DNA from: Magicicada septendecula
Taxonomy: Eukaryota; Arthropoda; Insecta; Hemiptera; Cicadidae
Direction: 5' to 3'
NCBI GenBank assembly: GCA_034769895.1
Contig: CM068372.1
Location: 236,368,343-236,432,342, forward strand
DNA length: 64,000 nt
The notes beneath the pieces were generated by a model. It was not told the DNA's origin. It was given only the letters and a program-made list of their open reading frames with translations, and searched no databases. Positions within the stretch are counted from its first letter, which is position 1, and each line of letters starts with the position of its first letter. The translations under genes were made by a program, and so were the position numbers. Of this stretch, positions 1 to 12,597 are shown one piece after another.

Positions 1-449
1 TCATGCACATACCGTTTTTCTTTATCTTAATTAACATAATTACTATTGATTTTTAACTTGCTATGATTTACACTTTTTATTCGTTTTTCACTATTTTTTA
101 TGTACTTATCCGTGTTCTTTAAATACACATTTTGGTGTATTCAGTTTTTCACTACTATGCACACAAGTATTATAAATTAAATAAATGCAAATAATTTATA
201 TCGTTCCTGAAAGGGTGGCGCGTTCATGAACGGACAGGTAGCACACACACACGCTTGTTACGTGTGTACACACATACAGAGGGCAGCTGCCTTATTCACC
301 TGTTCCAGCATGAAAGTTAGGCGTTCCTTTTACAATTCAGATTGCAGGCTGAATTCTTATTATTACCAAAAATGCATTATTTTATTTATTCTCATTACTA
401 TTTAAATTACTTTGTGCAATGCACAGTACCTTATAAATTTGTACTGTTG

Positions 450-451
<2 letters not shown>
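1..451. other. AT-rich non-coding DNA
   Basis: I see no gene here. A short imperfect CA/GT-rich patch occupies about 241-276. The rest is AT-rich with no long open frame of credible composition. Confidence 0.6.

Positions 452-494
<43 letters not shown>
452..494. repeat. (AT)n microsatellite
   Basis: About 21 uninterrupted AT dinucleotides. The tyrosine/isoleucine-rich reading frame that crosses it is an artefact of the repeat. Confidence 0.95.
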
Positions 495-497
<3 letters not shown>

Positions 498-3400
498 CAT
501 GCGTGAGGTTAATGCATCTACAACGCTACGCAAAATATATATAAAAGTAAGTTGAGTGAGACAGTGAGTTCTTTGAGTAAGTACACATACATTTATATAT
601 AGAATAAGTATGAAATCTATACAGTATAGATCTATGAAATTTATCACATTTTCTTCTATTATTCAACTTAGATTTACAGCGTTAGGCTGGAGATTACAGG
701 GGTACGTGAGATTACGTTGTTTTCTTATATGTTACAAGTAGGTAGGTCTATTTGTAATTTTCTGAGATTCTCTTCAGTAACGTCTATCACGTCTTGGTTT
801 ATCTTTCTTTATGTAAACAGTATAGTGGTGACGTTTCGGATAAAACAGTCTGCAATGGGACCAGGGATAGTTTGTTCGGAAGTTCGAACAGAATATCTCT
901 ATTATATACTCACCACGGTATAAAAAAAATATATATATATTTGTGGCAATAAATACAGTTACTTGTACTAAATGAAATCATTAAAAAATAATGCGGAATT
1001 GTATTACAAAGGATAGAAACGTTCTCGTAGTCGGCACTGAGCGACCGTAGTTTAGTGAACACCTCCTATATCAACAAAAAGATATTCGTAATCTATTCGC
1101 ACATCCAACTGAGCCCATCCAGAGAGTTGTACCCCGCAGTTTGAGAGCCGTTCCCCATTATATGGTCCGTCCAAAATCGCCTCTCGATGAAGTTAAATAT
1201 AAGCAATGCGTTCATAATTCGTTCATTTCGTATCATGTGACAAATATCGAACTGTGTACTCTTCCAAACAATTCGAATTTCAAAAATACAATCACAACAC
1301 AAGAGGACGTCAGACCGCGGGAATCCGAACACGTGCAACCCCGCTGAGTACGTCGGCAGGCGTGGGAACTGCTGCACTCATGCTGTATGTGTCATAAACC
1401 GCTCCACACTCAAACTGCATTTCTTGTTCACTGTGTTTTAGTTACATCTCTCTGAAAACGATGGCCGTGAAACTATGCATACAGTACCTAAACAACAAAC
1501 AAACATTCCGTTAGTACAGCAGAGTAAAAGAGTGACGATTCATCAGATATTTATCGGGAGTTGATAATAATTTGCAAAGTGGATTCGGCCACCTGGGGGA
1601 TCCTATTTCGAAAATTCTAAAACTTCACCCGGAAGAAACCCCTCTTTGAATTTTGAAAGCAGAAATCCCAAAAAAAACTCTAACTGGACGCTTTGTAGTG
1701 GATTTCGAAAAACGTTTCCATTTGTGTACATCTTAAAATCCAGAGACCGAGGGCTGTACGTCCATTTTAAATATAGGTAACGAGATTTTAAGTTACTTTA
1801 TTTGCCACAGTACTAGTAAAATAATCAAATTTCAAGATCTTTTTCTAGGTTACATAAAGTACATTAACGACCAAACTAAAATTATAATTTTCAGCAGTCT
1901 GACACGACTCCGAATTGTGGACTACCGCCTTAAGACTGTTTTGTTACCTCTGTACAATATATCCGTGATGTATACGTTTGCAGGTACAGATAAACCCCGG
2001 TTCCGATCGGTAAAGCAGAGAGTTATTAGTAGGCAAGGACACTACTTGCTGGTTTGTCACCACCTTGTGAGGAAAGAGTGCCCATATACGTAAAAGCCTG
2101 ACATTTTGTCCGCAGCGGAAATGCAAGCCGCGTAAGTAATGTAGCTACCCAACACACAACCAACAACGCGACGTCTCGCTCAATAATATGAATGCAACAA
2201 AAATACCTACACGCTTAAGCTTACAAATACCTACCTCAAACGGTCTACTAAGTAAATAAATAAGAAAACTCTAAAAGCAAATAAGCGATTCGATTTTTAT
2301 TCACTCAGTACTACTAGATTCAGAAAAAATTAGTAAATTATTGCCGACTACATATTCGGTAGAAATCGTTTATAAGGACGTATGACAAACTGAAGAAAAA
2401 ATAAACGCTATAGCAGGTAGTCGCTAAAAACGGTAATTGCACACGTCATACTCTCTGTACAATTTTTAATTATTTTTTCCTTATTTTTACAACTTTATAT
2501 TATTTTCTTTTAAAATTACAGTAAAGTATAGAAACACGAACCTTCTGTGTTTTTTTAATACACGAATGTCTCATATTCTTTTTAATAACAGCTACTGCCT
2601 GATTCATAAATTTTCAAGCGGAACTAAGACCGAGCATTAAACAAGTGGTCAATCTTCTAAAACCGTTGAAAACAAATTCAGTAACTTTTCGTCTGTAAAG
2701 AACTGTCCAGTTCATGGAGATGTTTGCATTCCTATAAAGTTTAAACCACAACAGCAACGTTTCATTCAGTTCATAGTCACTACTTGGTTGTTTTCAAATT
2801 GAACGAATTATTTATTTCAACACCTTCTTTAATCTCTGAAACTTTTAGTTTTTTTTTTTCCTGAAATGGTAAAACACAGCAACCTCTCGCATCGACAATA
2901 GATTCCCTCCACAAACGAACCCGAATCCGAACCTTAAGACAATTACAACAGTGCACACAATATAATTCAAAATTATCTTTAGTCAGTCAGAAACGTTTCA
3001 GTAATCTGCTGCTTCATTAGCTGTTCACGCCGTGACCAAACGCCCTTACACATGGCTAACCCTGAACTTAACTACTCGTTACTGCCAGCGCGCGCGTACA
3101 TCTCAACGCTCTCAATTTACTTCTCGCTCGGGATTCTTTTTGTATTCGTATGGAAATTTATTCGCTTTCTTTTTTAACCATATTTAAAAATTTCCTTCAT
3201 TCTCTTAACCGCTTCCCTTTGGGTCTTTCACAGGTTCGTCACAACTACAGAAAACAATAAATGTCATGATTTTTTTTTAAACTTATAACATTTAGAACAG
3301 AAGACCGAATAACATTTAGAATACAAGATAGAATAAAATACAATCACATAGCATAAAATTTAAAAACAGAAACCTCCACCCAAATAAGAACCCTCCTCTA

Positions 3401-4200
3401 GCCTTCAACAAATTCAAACACATCGCAAAAGTAAACTTCTTCCGTCAAGTATTCCCATTCCGGCACTACCTGGGAAGTCTTCACATTTTTTTTTATGAAA
3501 TCTGCCCACTCTCTCATACAAGATATGCTATGTTGTTTCGCTAAGTTACGAAGCTTCCTAATTGAAACATACAATAAAGCGCCTGAATTAAATTCCGCTT
3601 ATTTGGTCTGTCCTTCAAATTTGCTGTTAGCCCAAGGGACTCCGTAACCGAAGGGCAAGTGGCAACTGTAAACACGTTCAACATGTCTATCTGTTGATGA
3701 ATGCATTTTATTCGGAAAATAAATTAATTACACTTTTAGATACTGACTGAAAGAATTGGATACAAAATTTCTCAAGGTTTACACTGTATTATGTCACATA
3801 TCTAGAGGGGGTCTGTTGTGTCGAAAATCCCAAACTGTTTAGCCTACATGTTCCGTACGAAATGAAAGTATTGTGTCGAACTCAAATAACTATTTACAGC
3901 CTTGACCGAATCCCATGGTCAAATACACTTCGGGCGTGGCGTATAGAACGAAAATAGAGCGTACATGGTTGGAATTATGAGCAGACCGCCTGAAAGTTCT
4001 ATACCAAATGAAGTCGGGAACCCATTGGGAGAAGGTCAGCTCAGAGCCGGCTCGACGTCGCATCATGAAAACATAAGACTGGTTGGTTTTGATGGCCCGT
4101 TTTGAAAAAGTGCGCCAAACACTTTCCTTTCTACCATTTCCTTGAAAACAGAAGTATCGTAAGGCAATAAAAAATATCTCCGAGCGACTCACAATCTACG
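495..4200. other. Non-coding stretch, nothing recognised
   Basis: AT-rich DNA without recognisable domains, RNA genes or transposon ends. Short open frames (for example 1093-1377 and 3890-4192 on the minus strand) have no family resemblance that I can see and no supporting splice or start context. Confidence 0.5.
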
Positions 4201-4224
4201 GTGTGTGTGTGTGTGGGGGGGGGG
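4201..4224. repeat. (GT)7 followed by a G10 run
   Basis: Seven GT dinucleotides run directly into ten consecutive G residues. This is a simple-sequence tract with no coding meaning. Confidence 0.9.
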
Positions 4225-4860
4225 AGTGGAGACGGTTCAATACTGTTTTATGTTTTCCCAATCAGAACGTCCGAATTGTAGTCTTGAAGATTCTGAGTGA
4301 CAATGTCTCCATTAGAGAGTGCCACTCCGTTGCTATGTAAATTATAGTCCTACGATGGGACAGTCATCTCACGAGCTCACAATCTGTCACATTTTTTATG
4401 GGTTTACTCCCTTAACCTTTAATGATCTAACTGCAAGGCAGCAACTTTACCACATCGTGGCCGGGGCTCTACATTAACCTAACAACTAAGGCGCTACTTC
4501 CGCTGGATTCGTCGTACCGAAGCTCCCCTCCTCACCATCATCGACAATACATGAATGTTGAAAATACCATAACGAAACGAATGCAATCGTGTAGCTTTCC
4601 AAGGCGAATACAAATTACCAACCATTAAATAGGAGTGTTGCTGACAGGCCTATTAAAAACCTACAGCGACCTTCGAGGACGGAACAAACAGCCTAATCGT
4701 AAGAAGATTTTGCAATCTGTTCTTTTGAAGAGAATATATCTAAGCAACTATAATTTCGACTTTTTAGTACATCTAGAAAAATCGCTAGAAACTCTCCATC
4801 CAACAACCGATACCCAATATTCATCTGTACATTATATTAGTTAATATTTTCAAAGTATAT

Positions 4861-5260
4861 GATGTGACTGCTCCATTTTCTTGGGGACACTGATGCTCCT
4901 CTGGAAGTCCCACGCCATCTTACCTTCGTAATAAACATTAGTAAGAAGGCCGAACACGCTTGTGATTCTCATTTTTGCAAGGACTGTAGTGTCTCTGCTG
5001 AAATTCCATCCACACCGACTGCCTTGTTTCCTTTTACATTTTTCTAAATCCTTCTATGGTTTATCAGATTCTTCATGATAATACTGAAACGCTCTTTTCA
5101 TCCTCACAAACAACCCACTGTTCTTCCAGTACAGCATATGGTAGCTTGTCTACCCTGTATAGCTTTTCTGCATATTCCTTCCATCTAACAGCTCTTCCTC
5201 TTTTCTTAATATTCTTTACTTGCTCCAGTTTTAGTAGTGTCACTGTTTGTGTTACCATGT
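4861..5260 (-). pseudogene. LINE reverse transcriptase fragment (decayed)
   Basis: Read on the minus strand, 5030 down to 4985 encodes a peptide close to NKAVGVDGISAETLQ, which matches the conserved KAPGxDGIPAE block near the start of non-LTR retrotransposon reverse transcriptases. After a frame change the same strand reads LLTNVYYEGKMAWDFQRS, the usual continuation (L..LYN..W..G..P..W). Just upstream on the minus strand, 5258-5073 reads like the WKEYAEKLYR linker that precedes this block in the same proteins. Catalytic YxDD and the rest of the polymerase are absent, so this is a short internal piece. The assignment to LINE is firm; the clade is not determined. Confidence 0.75.
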
Positions 5261-7540
5261 AGGCTACTGGATACGTAGAGCGTACGTGTGTATCAACGTA
5301 GGAGAGTTATTACTTATTACGCGTATTATTGATAAGCGTATTCATGAAACTCTCGACTACCAATTTCTCCGGCATTATTAATTTATTCCAATGTCCCAAG
5401 ATCAAGACCATCGTGTAATCTTAACAACAATTCAACAAAAGATATTTGCATTTAATTAAGTCAATTTTAGAGAACAAAAATTTGAATTGACAGAATTATA
5501 CGTTTTCTAAGCTTCGTTACGAACAGATGAGAAATATGCGTACGCAATGACCAGGGTCGTTGCCTGGATTTATTGTTGATTTATCGCTGCAAAACGGTAA
5601 CCAGCGGTCTAAGACAAGTTTCGTCACGAGAACCTTCTGCGCATGACTACTGGCAGCGGGTACCGTTGTATCCAAAACACACATAAACGGCCACATTCGC
5701 GGAATTATCGTCCGTTTGATCTGGCATTGCACTTTAGGTTTACAAAAAGGAACTTACACGTACTTAAGATCGCTAACAACCAATTTCGCGAGAAACACAA
5801 TATTTATACTAACAACTTCGCTTACTCTTTTTTTCCACTGTAATTATGGTTGAACGTGTCAACACGCAACTAGCGCCCGTACATTTGTATTCAGGAGGCG
5901 TTAGCCCGAGAGTGCGACACTACTTCTGTCAATTTGAAAACTGTTTCTCAGTTGGCATTTTAAATTATTTTTACGTCAGTTGAAGAATAAATCCTTTCCA
6001 TCGTGTTGACCGAGTTACTACTAAGTAACCACATTCAATGACCTTCAGGTGAATCTCAATTTCGTCAGCTGAGTAGTTCGAGATAAATCCACTAAAGGTT
6101 CCCCAATAATCGCCGTTAATATCTCCAGTAAAATTAACCGATTCGAACGACTTATTTTTTTCAAGATCAGCGTATTTCGCAGATATTCCCTACTGATTAT
6201 CAACAAAAGCAGTCAATCACTTCTGAAGATAACCTAAACAAAAATCGAGTTTATTTCTCATTTTATGAAATATCTACATAAATTTTAACAGTGAATTGCT
6301 TAAAAAATTCTATTATTTAGCAATATTCACAAATCTGTAAAAAAAACAGCCGTGACAAAAAAAAAGCAATTGTCATCGTGTATATTGTACAGTAATCCTT
6401 CATGGAAGGAGTTTTATCATGAATTTACAAAGTTCAGAGCTGCAAAGGCCAGATTTTGATCTTGCAAATGTACTTATTCTGTGCAGTAATGTAAAGCTAA
6501 TTTACCTCGTTCCTTCAGCGTATTGTGAAATGTGCTGTTAGTATTCTATAAAATCAAATTTCCACTCGTGAAATCTTACAGAAATTAATTCACTACGGAA
6601 CGAGTAACACACGTTACTACAGGCAGTAGACTCGCAATATCCGGCCCCCGATTATCCGATTCTACGTTTGCTATAAGCGTAATAAGAGTAATTAATTCTA
6701 TAAATCGAGTGTATAAACGGAGAATTTGGAATTTTCAGTCTTATGCGCTTTCTAAAATAATCGGCTGTATCCGCAACACAATCGTCTTGATTTGTCGGAA
6801 CAGGCATTTATGTTTTGAAACTGCAGCGACAATTCGCGAGAGTAGCCTGTGTTGGCGCGCCCAACTTTTGCTTATCACATACGAAAATTACGACTCCATT
6901 GCTCTACTGCAACCAGCATAACTTATCTAAAAAAGACATTATCGAAATTATAAAAATTCAAATAGACGTCTGAACCAAACGTTTGAGTAAAAGCTTCCTG
7001 TATATACACAATGATACCAAATAACTTTATTATTTGTAAGAGTTAAGAGTTTGAAAATACCGTTTTGCCAATTTTTATTTAACATTTCCACGTAATTACG
7101 TCAAATTTAATATTAATGTATTGTTTGAAAGGTACATTACGACATTTACGCCGCTCATTTATAATTACCAAAAGTACATTAACTGCAGAATAAATGATGC
7201 ACCGTCAACTTTCGGCTTCCGAGCTTCTTTCTTACCCGACCACATTAGGTCGGATAGTCGCGAGCCCGCTGTATTTATTGTTAAGTTATAAATTACGTAT
7301 AAATTACAAGTACGCTACCTGAACTGCAGAACTTCCTCACTATTTTGAACGAAGTACATTTATTATTCCATAAGTTTTGATATTAGATAATTTTTCAATC
7401 AGAGGAAAAATTACAAAAATCTTCACTACTTAACAATTTCTTAAGTAATATAACAATTATAGAGCACACAATCGTACGATAAAAACTAAAAACTCAAAAA
7501 ATTTGGATTTGGTTTACAACTCCTTTTAAATCTAACACTG
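5261..7540. other. Non-coding stretch, nothing recognised
   Basis: AT-rich DNA with only short unsupported open frames. I see no repeat boundary, RNA gene or protein domain. Confidence 0.5.
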
Positions 7541-7544
7541 CTGG

Positions 7545-7830
7545 ATTTTATAATTTTTTCAAAATTTTGATGTCTTTTGGGCCTCCGGAGTGACAAAAAT
7601 TTTAAATTCCTAAACTTAACACTACATTAAAGTCTTAGTTAAAAGTATTTTCAATTTGACACCCCCACATGAATTTTTGCGATTTCAACAAACTTTTCAC
7701 CCATTTTTTGGCCCCTGACATCCAAAAATTTTGAAAAATTAATATTATGTTCATATTATGGTTAAAATCCCCTTTAATTTGATACCCCACATGGACTTAT
7801 GCGATTTTTCACAATTTTGCCTGCCGTCCC
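7545..7830. repeat. Diverged direct repeat, ~140 bp unit
   Basis: Two successive stretches share the same order of landmarks: TTTTGGGCCTCC versus TTTTTGGCCCCTGACATCC, then an AT-rich part, then CCCCCACATGAATTTTTGCG versus ACCCCACATGGACTTATGCG. They look like two old copies of a tandem unit. Function is unknown. Confidence 0.45.
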
Positions 7831-8222
7831 CCTATTTTTAAATCGACGTAGTATAAACGTCTAGCTTCTACTGTGACAATAATGTGATAGCGAAGAGTCG
7901 AGATGAAATACAAATCAATACAAAACGTGATACAATTTTCAAAGCACTCAACATCGAAAATACACAAAATACTAATATATACACCACAATCACACACAAT
8001 AATAACAATTTAAAAGATCAAAAACCAATGGGAAGCCATAACAACAGCCAACCAGCACACAGGTACTCCACGATGTTCCCGACACATCGGGACGACTAAG
8101 GGTCCCGAAACATGTTCCAAATAAGGGAAAAATAACATCTTGAGGTAAGTAAATATAAATTTTAAATATACTATATACATCAAGAAATAGACTGTAGCCA
8201 AAAGTGTTTGAATATATATACA

Positions 8223-8223
<1 letters not shown>
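7831..8223. other. Non-coding, small hairpin before GAAAC
   Basis: No gene is supported. Around 8088-8115 a GGGAC...GTCCC hairpin is followed directly by GAAAC. This weakly recalls the hairpin-GAAAC motif found elsewhere in the window but lacks a convincing CTGATGA box. Confidence 0.35.

Positions 8224-8271
<48 letters not shown>
8224..8271. repeat. (AT)n microsatellite
   Basis: About 24 uninterrupted TA dinucleotides. Confidence 0.95.
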
Positions 8272-8272
<1 letters not shown>

Positions 8273-8801
8273 CATTTCTGTGTAAGCAGCTTTACAAAAC
8301 TTGTACAACTTTTCCTTTGTTACACATCCATATATCCCCAGTAATGTCTTGACTTCTTTCCAATAAAAATTTCAACTGTACAGCTGATTAAAAATGTTTT
8401 CATAGGACAATTCTGCAGCTTAGGAAAACTGTTTTGCCTAAGACAATATGCAGGGGTAATTGGCGAGTCCCTGATGCTAGCTAGCCGCAACTCCAGCCTT
8501 TTGCGAAGGGTACAGTGAATAGGACACCGGTCCCTGGTTTGTAATTTTGTTGCATACGAGATCGTCCAATAGTTAGATTACATTTTTGTCCTTGGCTGCA
8601 AGGTACGAACACTATGCCCACTACCACACGCGGCCAAATCCAATCGCCTGCTCCATACAATTTCTACGTATATACCAACAAACTGTACTTACGCGCTCGG
8701 TTAAAATAAAACATCGTCTTTTAACATTGAAAATGTTTATAAGGACGTGTCGCACATTTGCGGCCGATCGCTGGTGCGTGATCGAAAATGGGAATCGGTG
8801 A

Positions 8802-8850
8802 GTTTCCATAGAAACTAATTCTTTGTTGTCAATAACGTAGTACACATATA
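8802..8850 (+). repeat. Internally deleted solo copy of the field's M module
   Basis: The stretch joins GTTTCCATAGAAACTA to CTTTGTTGTCAATAACGTAG and TACACATATA. Both parts occur, about 200 bp apart, in the module repeated through 25-45 kb (for example 28817-28834 and 29018-29044). The module therefore also exists as a dispersed copy outside the field, here with its middle missing. Confidence 0.6.
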
Positions 8851-8895
8851 AAACTTCGCTTATGAATGCGCTACATTTAACTTATAATCTGTACA

Positions 8896-8963
8896 TTGGT
8901 AAATGAAGAATGAATTAATTGATTGGTGAATGAAGAATGAATTCATTGATTGGTGAATGAACA
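8896..8963. repeat. 27-bp tandem repeat, about 2.5 copies
   Basis: TTGGTGAATGAAGAATGAAT-type units start at 8896, 8923 and 8950, with one or two substitutions between copies. Confidence 0.8.
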
Positions 8964-9759
8964 TAAATATATATATTTTTTGATTTATTGAAGCATTTTC
9001 AATGCCCTTCTCTGTGCATTGCATTTGTGCAATGCCTGTAACTTTTTCAATAAACGAGTCCCGACTTGCAGAAGTAAATGCAGCTCAATACGTGTAATAA
9101 AGTCTCTTCTGTCTTTTCCTTTTCACAGACAGCTTACAATTATTTTTAATTACTCCGCTCAAGCTTTACCTAGGCGCAGACTGGCCACAGTATGAGATGT
9201 ATAACGACAGATAACGCTCGTCTGTTAATGTAAATGTAAATGTCACGTGTTTAATATTCCCGGTTTAATGTACGAAGATACATTTTTTCTCAGCCTTAAA
9301 AGTGTCACACCGTCTGCATACAAGAACGTTTTCACCATCGATTCGCATCCCTAATCCGAACTGACCTTCCCATCCAAGCTGGCCTTCCCATGTAATAACG
9401 CGTCACCTATTTATATTAAATAACGTGAAGAGGTGCAACAATTCTGGTCAAGTTTTCCAGTAGCCGGTAAGGAATGTGTTGAACTACCGTAAGTTAATAC
9501 CCAAAGTTAACGATGTGCCCTCATACTCGTAGATGATTTGGATAGGTCTTGTTTACAGAAACGACAAGTATACGGTTCGTATATTATAGTACTTTATTAT
9601 CAAACGTTTGCTTAAAGATAGTTGTATCTCATATGGGTAAACATACGAAACCATTACATGAAATTCCAGGCGGTAAAATTCATTAAAACACTAACCAAGT
9701 TGTTAAAATTTTCTGATTCCGAGCTGTTTGGCCGTGGTCCAGTGCCATACATGTTAGCA
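8964..9759. other. Non-coding stretch, nothing recognised
   Basis: AT-rich sequence with no supported gene or repeat boundary. Confidence 0.5.
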
Positions 9760-9796
9760 GACGTTTCGGCCGTGTCATTGAGGGGCGTCATCATTG
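9760..9796 (-). other. Hammerhead-like motif, minus strand (weak)
   Basis: On the minus strand the order is CAATGATGA, a ~20-nt spacer able to form only a short GCC/GGC stem, then GAAACGTC followed by TGC. This is the same order as the CTGATGA-hairpin-GAAACGTC motif in the repeat field. The stem is poor, so it may be a decayed relative or a chance match. Confidence 0.25.
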
Positions 9797-9852
9797 CAAG
9801 TTGAGCTTCGTCTAACGCAGATGTCACACGTTAGTGACCACAGTACGTGACC

Positions 9853-9872
9853 AACCTAACCTAACCTAACCT
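9853..9872 (-). repeat. Interstitial telomere-like (TTAGG)n
   Basis: About four CCTAA units, which is TTAGG on the minus strand, the canonical insect telomere repeat. It is too short to mark a chromosome end and is best read as an interstitial trace. Confidence 0.6.
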
Positions 9873-10379
9873 TACTAACCAAGTTGTTTGTATAATTAAC
9901 TACAAATATAACAGTTAATCGATTACAGTGTTCTTAAGGAACAACAAACAGAATATTATTCTTGATTCCACAGTCGTATGACACAATGGGCGAGATAGGG
10001 AAATACATTGCACTTATGGGTTTGTGCAACTTGAAATCCTTGTCCGATAAAAATGAAGTATTAGATAAGTCTACAAAATGTATACATATAGTAATAGTAT
10101 TTTAATTCTTCATATTTTGGTATACTTTAAGTAAAATTAGCCCAAAACTGAGTCGGCAAAAGTAAAAAACGTAATAAAACTATCACACATTCGATTTAAT
10201 ACGTATTAAAATATACACTGTCCTTACGCAAGAAGTTCTTGCTCCTTAACAATAATTTTTTTGTACATGTAGTCCACATCACGTACATGATGTACATACC
10301 ATTTAATTTTAATAATATCCTTGTAATAACAAAATTAAACATAAAATTTCATATCAAATTTTTTTGTCAGTCATAAAAT
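9873..10379. other. AT-rich non-coding DNA
   Basis: I recognise nothing in this stretch. Confidence 0.5.
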
Positions 10380-10570
10380 CTATAAATATAAAAGCGAAAT
10401 ACCACTCACTTACACTCACTCATCACGAAATCTCCATAACTATAAATCCTACAAACTTGAAATTCGGCACGTATGTTCCCCTTGGCTTCTAGGTGCTCGC
10501 TAAAAAAGGGTTTTGAAAACTTTAACGCCTAACCGCGAAAAAACGCGAAAACCGCAACACTGATAATTCC
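10380..10570 (+). repeat. Probable dispersed repeat (ACTCACT / CATCACGAAATCTCC type)
   Basis: The order AAAGCGAAATACCACTCACT, then CTCATCACGAAATCTCC, then ACAAACTTGAAATTCGGCA resembles a repeat I have seen often in arthropod genomes. I cannot assign it to a named family. It might be the 5' end of a larger element, possibly the downstream Helitron, but no terminal structure proves this. Confidence 0.4.
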
Positions 10571-10846
10571 GTTTTTTTTTTCAATTATATCCTTCCTGCA
10601 GTACTTTAGGCTATACCTAAGCGCGGTAAAATGTTCGGACATCTTTAGAATTCGTACCACAATCCGCTAAGCTCCGCACCATGCCAGATTTGCGGCTTGG
10701 TCAACGTGTGACACTGAGCCAGGGTTGCCAGGTGTGGGGATTTTTCCGCACACTAGCAAAATTTGAAGTCTAAAAATGGCAAGTGGGGAAACGGTGGGGA
10801 TTTGTGTAAATGTGGCGAATTGTTGGTGATTTAAAATAATGCAGAT

Positions 10847-11440
10847 GTGACCAAACTGCAGTACAGAAATCCTGCGAAGTTTACAAAACTAGAAAATATT
10901 TATGTAGGTGCTATAAGTGCACTGAAAAGTAAAAATCCAAATCTCTCACTTGAAGAAATACAAAATTTAAGAATAAATTGCTTAAATTTCTATGTTGAAT
11001 GTGCATGCCAACAGTTAAAAGCCTTCCTTTTAACAGTTAAAAGCCTAAAACATCTAGAATTTCTAGATAGGAAAAAATTAATGATATTCGGTCACTGGCT
11101 TCAGCAGCAGCACCAGCCTTTGAGAAGAGTATTGAAATAAAGATGATAAATCTAGACAATGAATAGAGAGAGTTCTTAAGAATAGAAAATTAACACCGGT
11201 ACAGATGAAAGTTTATTAACCTTTTAGAGAGAATTTAAAAATACAAAGAACGCGAATGATACTGAAGCTTTTCCAACTTAAATAATTTTGTGGCTTATCT
11301 ATTTACCAGTTTAGTAGTGGGTGTGTTGAAAGGTTTTTTAGTGTAATCAATGTTAATAAAAACAATCAGAAATAAATTGGGTGCGGAGACACTGTTTGGC
11401 CAGTTGCATACGTCCCTGCAAACAAAATAAATCCTGTTTC
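10847..11440 (+). pseudogene. hAT-family transposase C-terminal remnant
   Basis: The open part (10847-11140) reads NCLNFYVECACQQLKAF... LKHLEFLDRKKLM, which resembles the block in hAT-like transposases that precedes the dimerisation domain (FY.E...Q...R......L..L..LDP). After stops, 11315-11400 reads close to SSGCVERFFSVINVNKN and then KLGAETL, the hAT C-terminal dimerisation signature (S...VER.FS....K.R). Between them the frame is broken repeatedly. No terminal inverted repeats or 8-bp target duplication were identified. The family call rests on motif order and is moderately secure. Confidence 0.6.
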
Positions 11441-12597
11441 GATTGTACTACAAATGAAACACAGCACCTATATGTAGGCCTATACGAACTAAAAACGGGT
11501 GTGAATGAGTGTAAATTGTTTATATAAATTAAACTATTGGAAACTTTTTAAATATAGTCTAATGTGTGAATATTGACTCAAGCCTATAACGAACAAAGTG
11601 CATAAAAAGGATTTGAAAAAATACTGAGGCTGACCTCAGCAGGTAAGAACATTCTCTTTTACCGTAATAGTATTTAAATATTTAGAATATACTCATACTC
11701 TATAAGATGAGACATTCTGCATAAAGTACACGAATTTGTGGCAGTGAGGATTTCGATGGCAAAGTGTGGAAATTTTGGGTAGCCATGTGGGGAAAAGAAG
11801 CCTGATTGACATGGCAGCACTGCACTGAGCGTTGACGCTTGTGGTGAGCGGAGGGGGCACCGCGTGGTCAGTCAGTGCTGCTCATGCCAGCTCACGCATA
11901 TTGTCAACGTATTTCTACTCAGTGTTTGTGTTAAATAAATAAATTCACAATAAATATTCGCACAATTCGCAATAAATTCACATGCTAAGTATAACAGTGC
12001 ATCATAGTCTCTTATTATTGTGTTGCTGATTTTTAATACAGTTGTTAGTTTAACCTTTAGTTGAATTCAATCAGGAAGAAATTTATTTCAATTTCAAGAA
12101 GTCTTATTTCAGTTCAGTAGTTTTACAGCATCTCATTTTCTTTTTCCACCAAGCCCTTGCTTTTAATTTTTCATTCCAGTTTACCCCTACTTAATCTGGG
12201 CAGAGAACCCACTAACACTTTTAGTTCATAGTTTACGTTTAGTTTACTAGCATTTAATTTCTTTAGACATTTCATCTATCAAACGTATTCTATTTTTAAG
12301 CATTTTCAGAAAGCCTTATTCTACTTAATGTGTAGTTAATTTTCGCAACTGTACGCCATTTAGTTCGAACGTCAAGCATTTGTGATATGTTTTACTAGGA
12401 TTTTAAAGAAAACCCTTACAGTTTTTAGTTTTTATTTTACTTTAAGTAAGTTTTACTAGCATTTCATTATGTTCTAGAGAGAAGTTTTATTTGATTTTAT
12501 TTTAAAGTAAATCTAGAAGAAACGTTCCTTTGTTTAAGTAACTTTACGTTAGTTCATATTTCATTTTACCGATTTGAAAATAACAAAACCTACTATT
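11441..12597. other. AT-rich stretch before the Helitron reading frame
   Basis: No coding region is supported. It could include 5' untranslated sequence of the Helitron, but no TC-type Helitron start could be fixed. Confidence 0.4.

Noticed and set aside
3890..4192. 100-codon minus-strand open frame
   Set aside because: No recognisable domain, biased start or splice signal; length alone is unconvincing in this much sequence.
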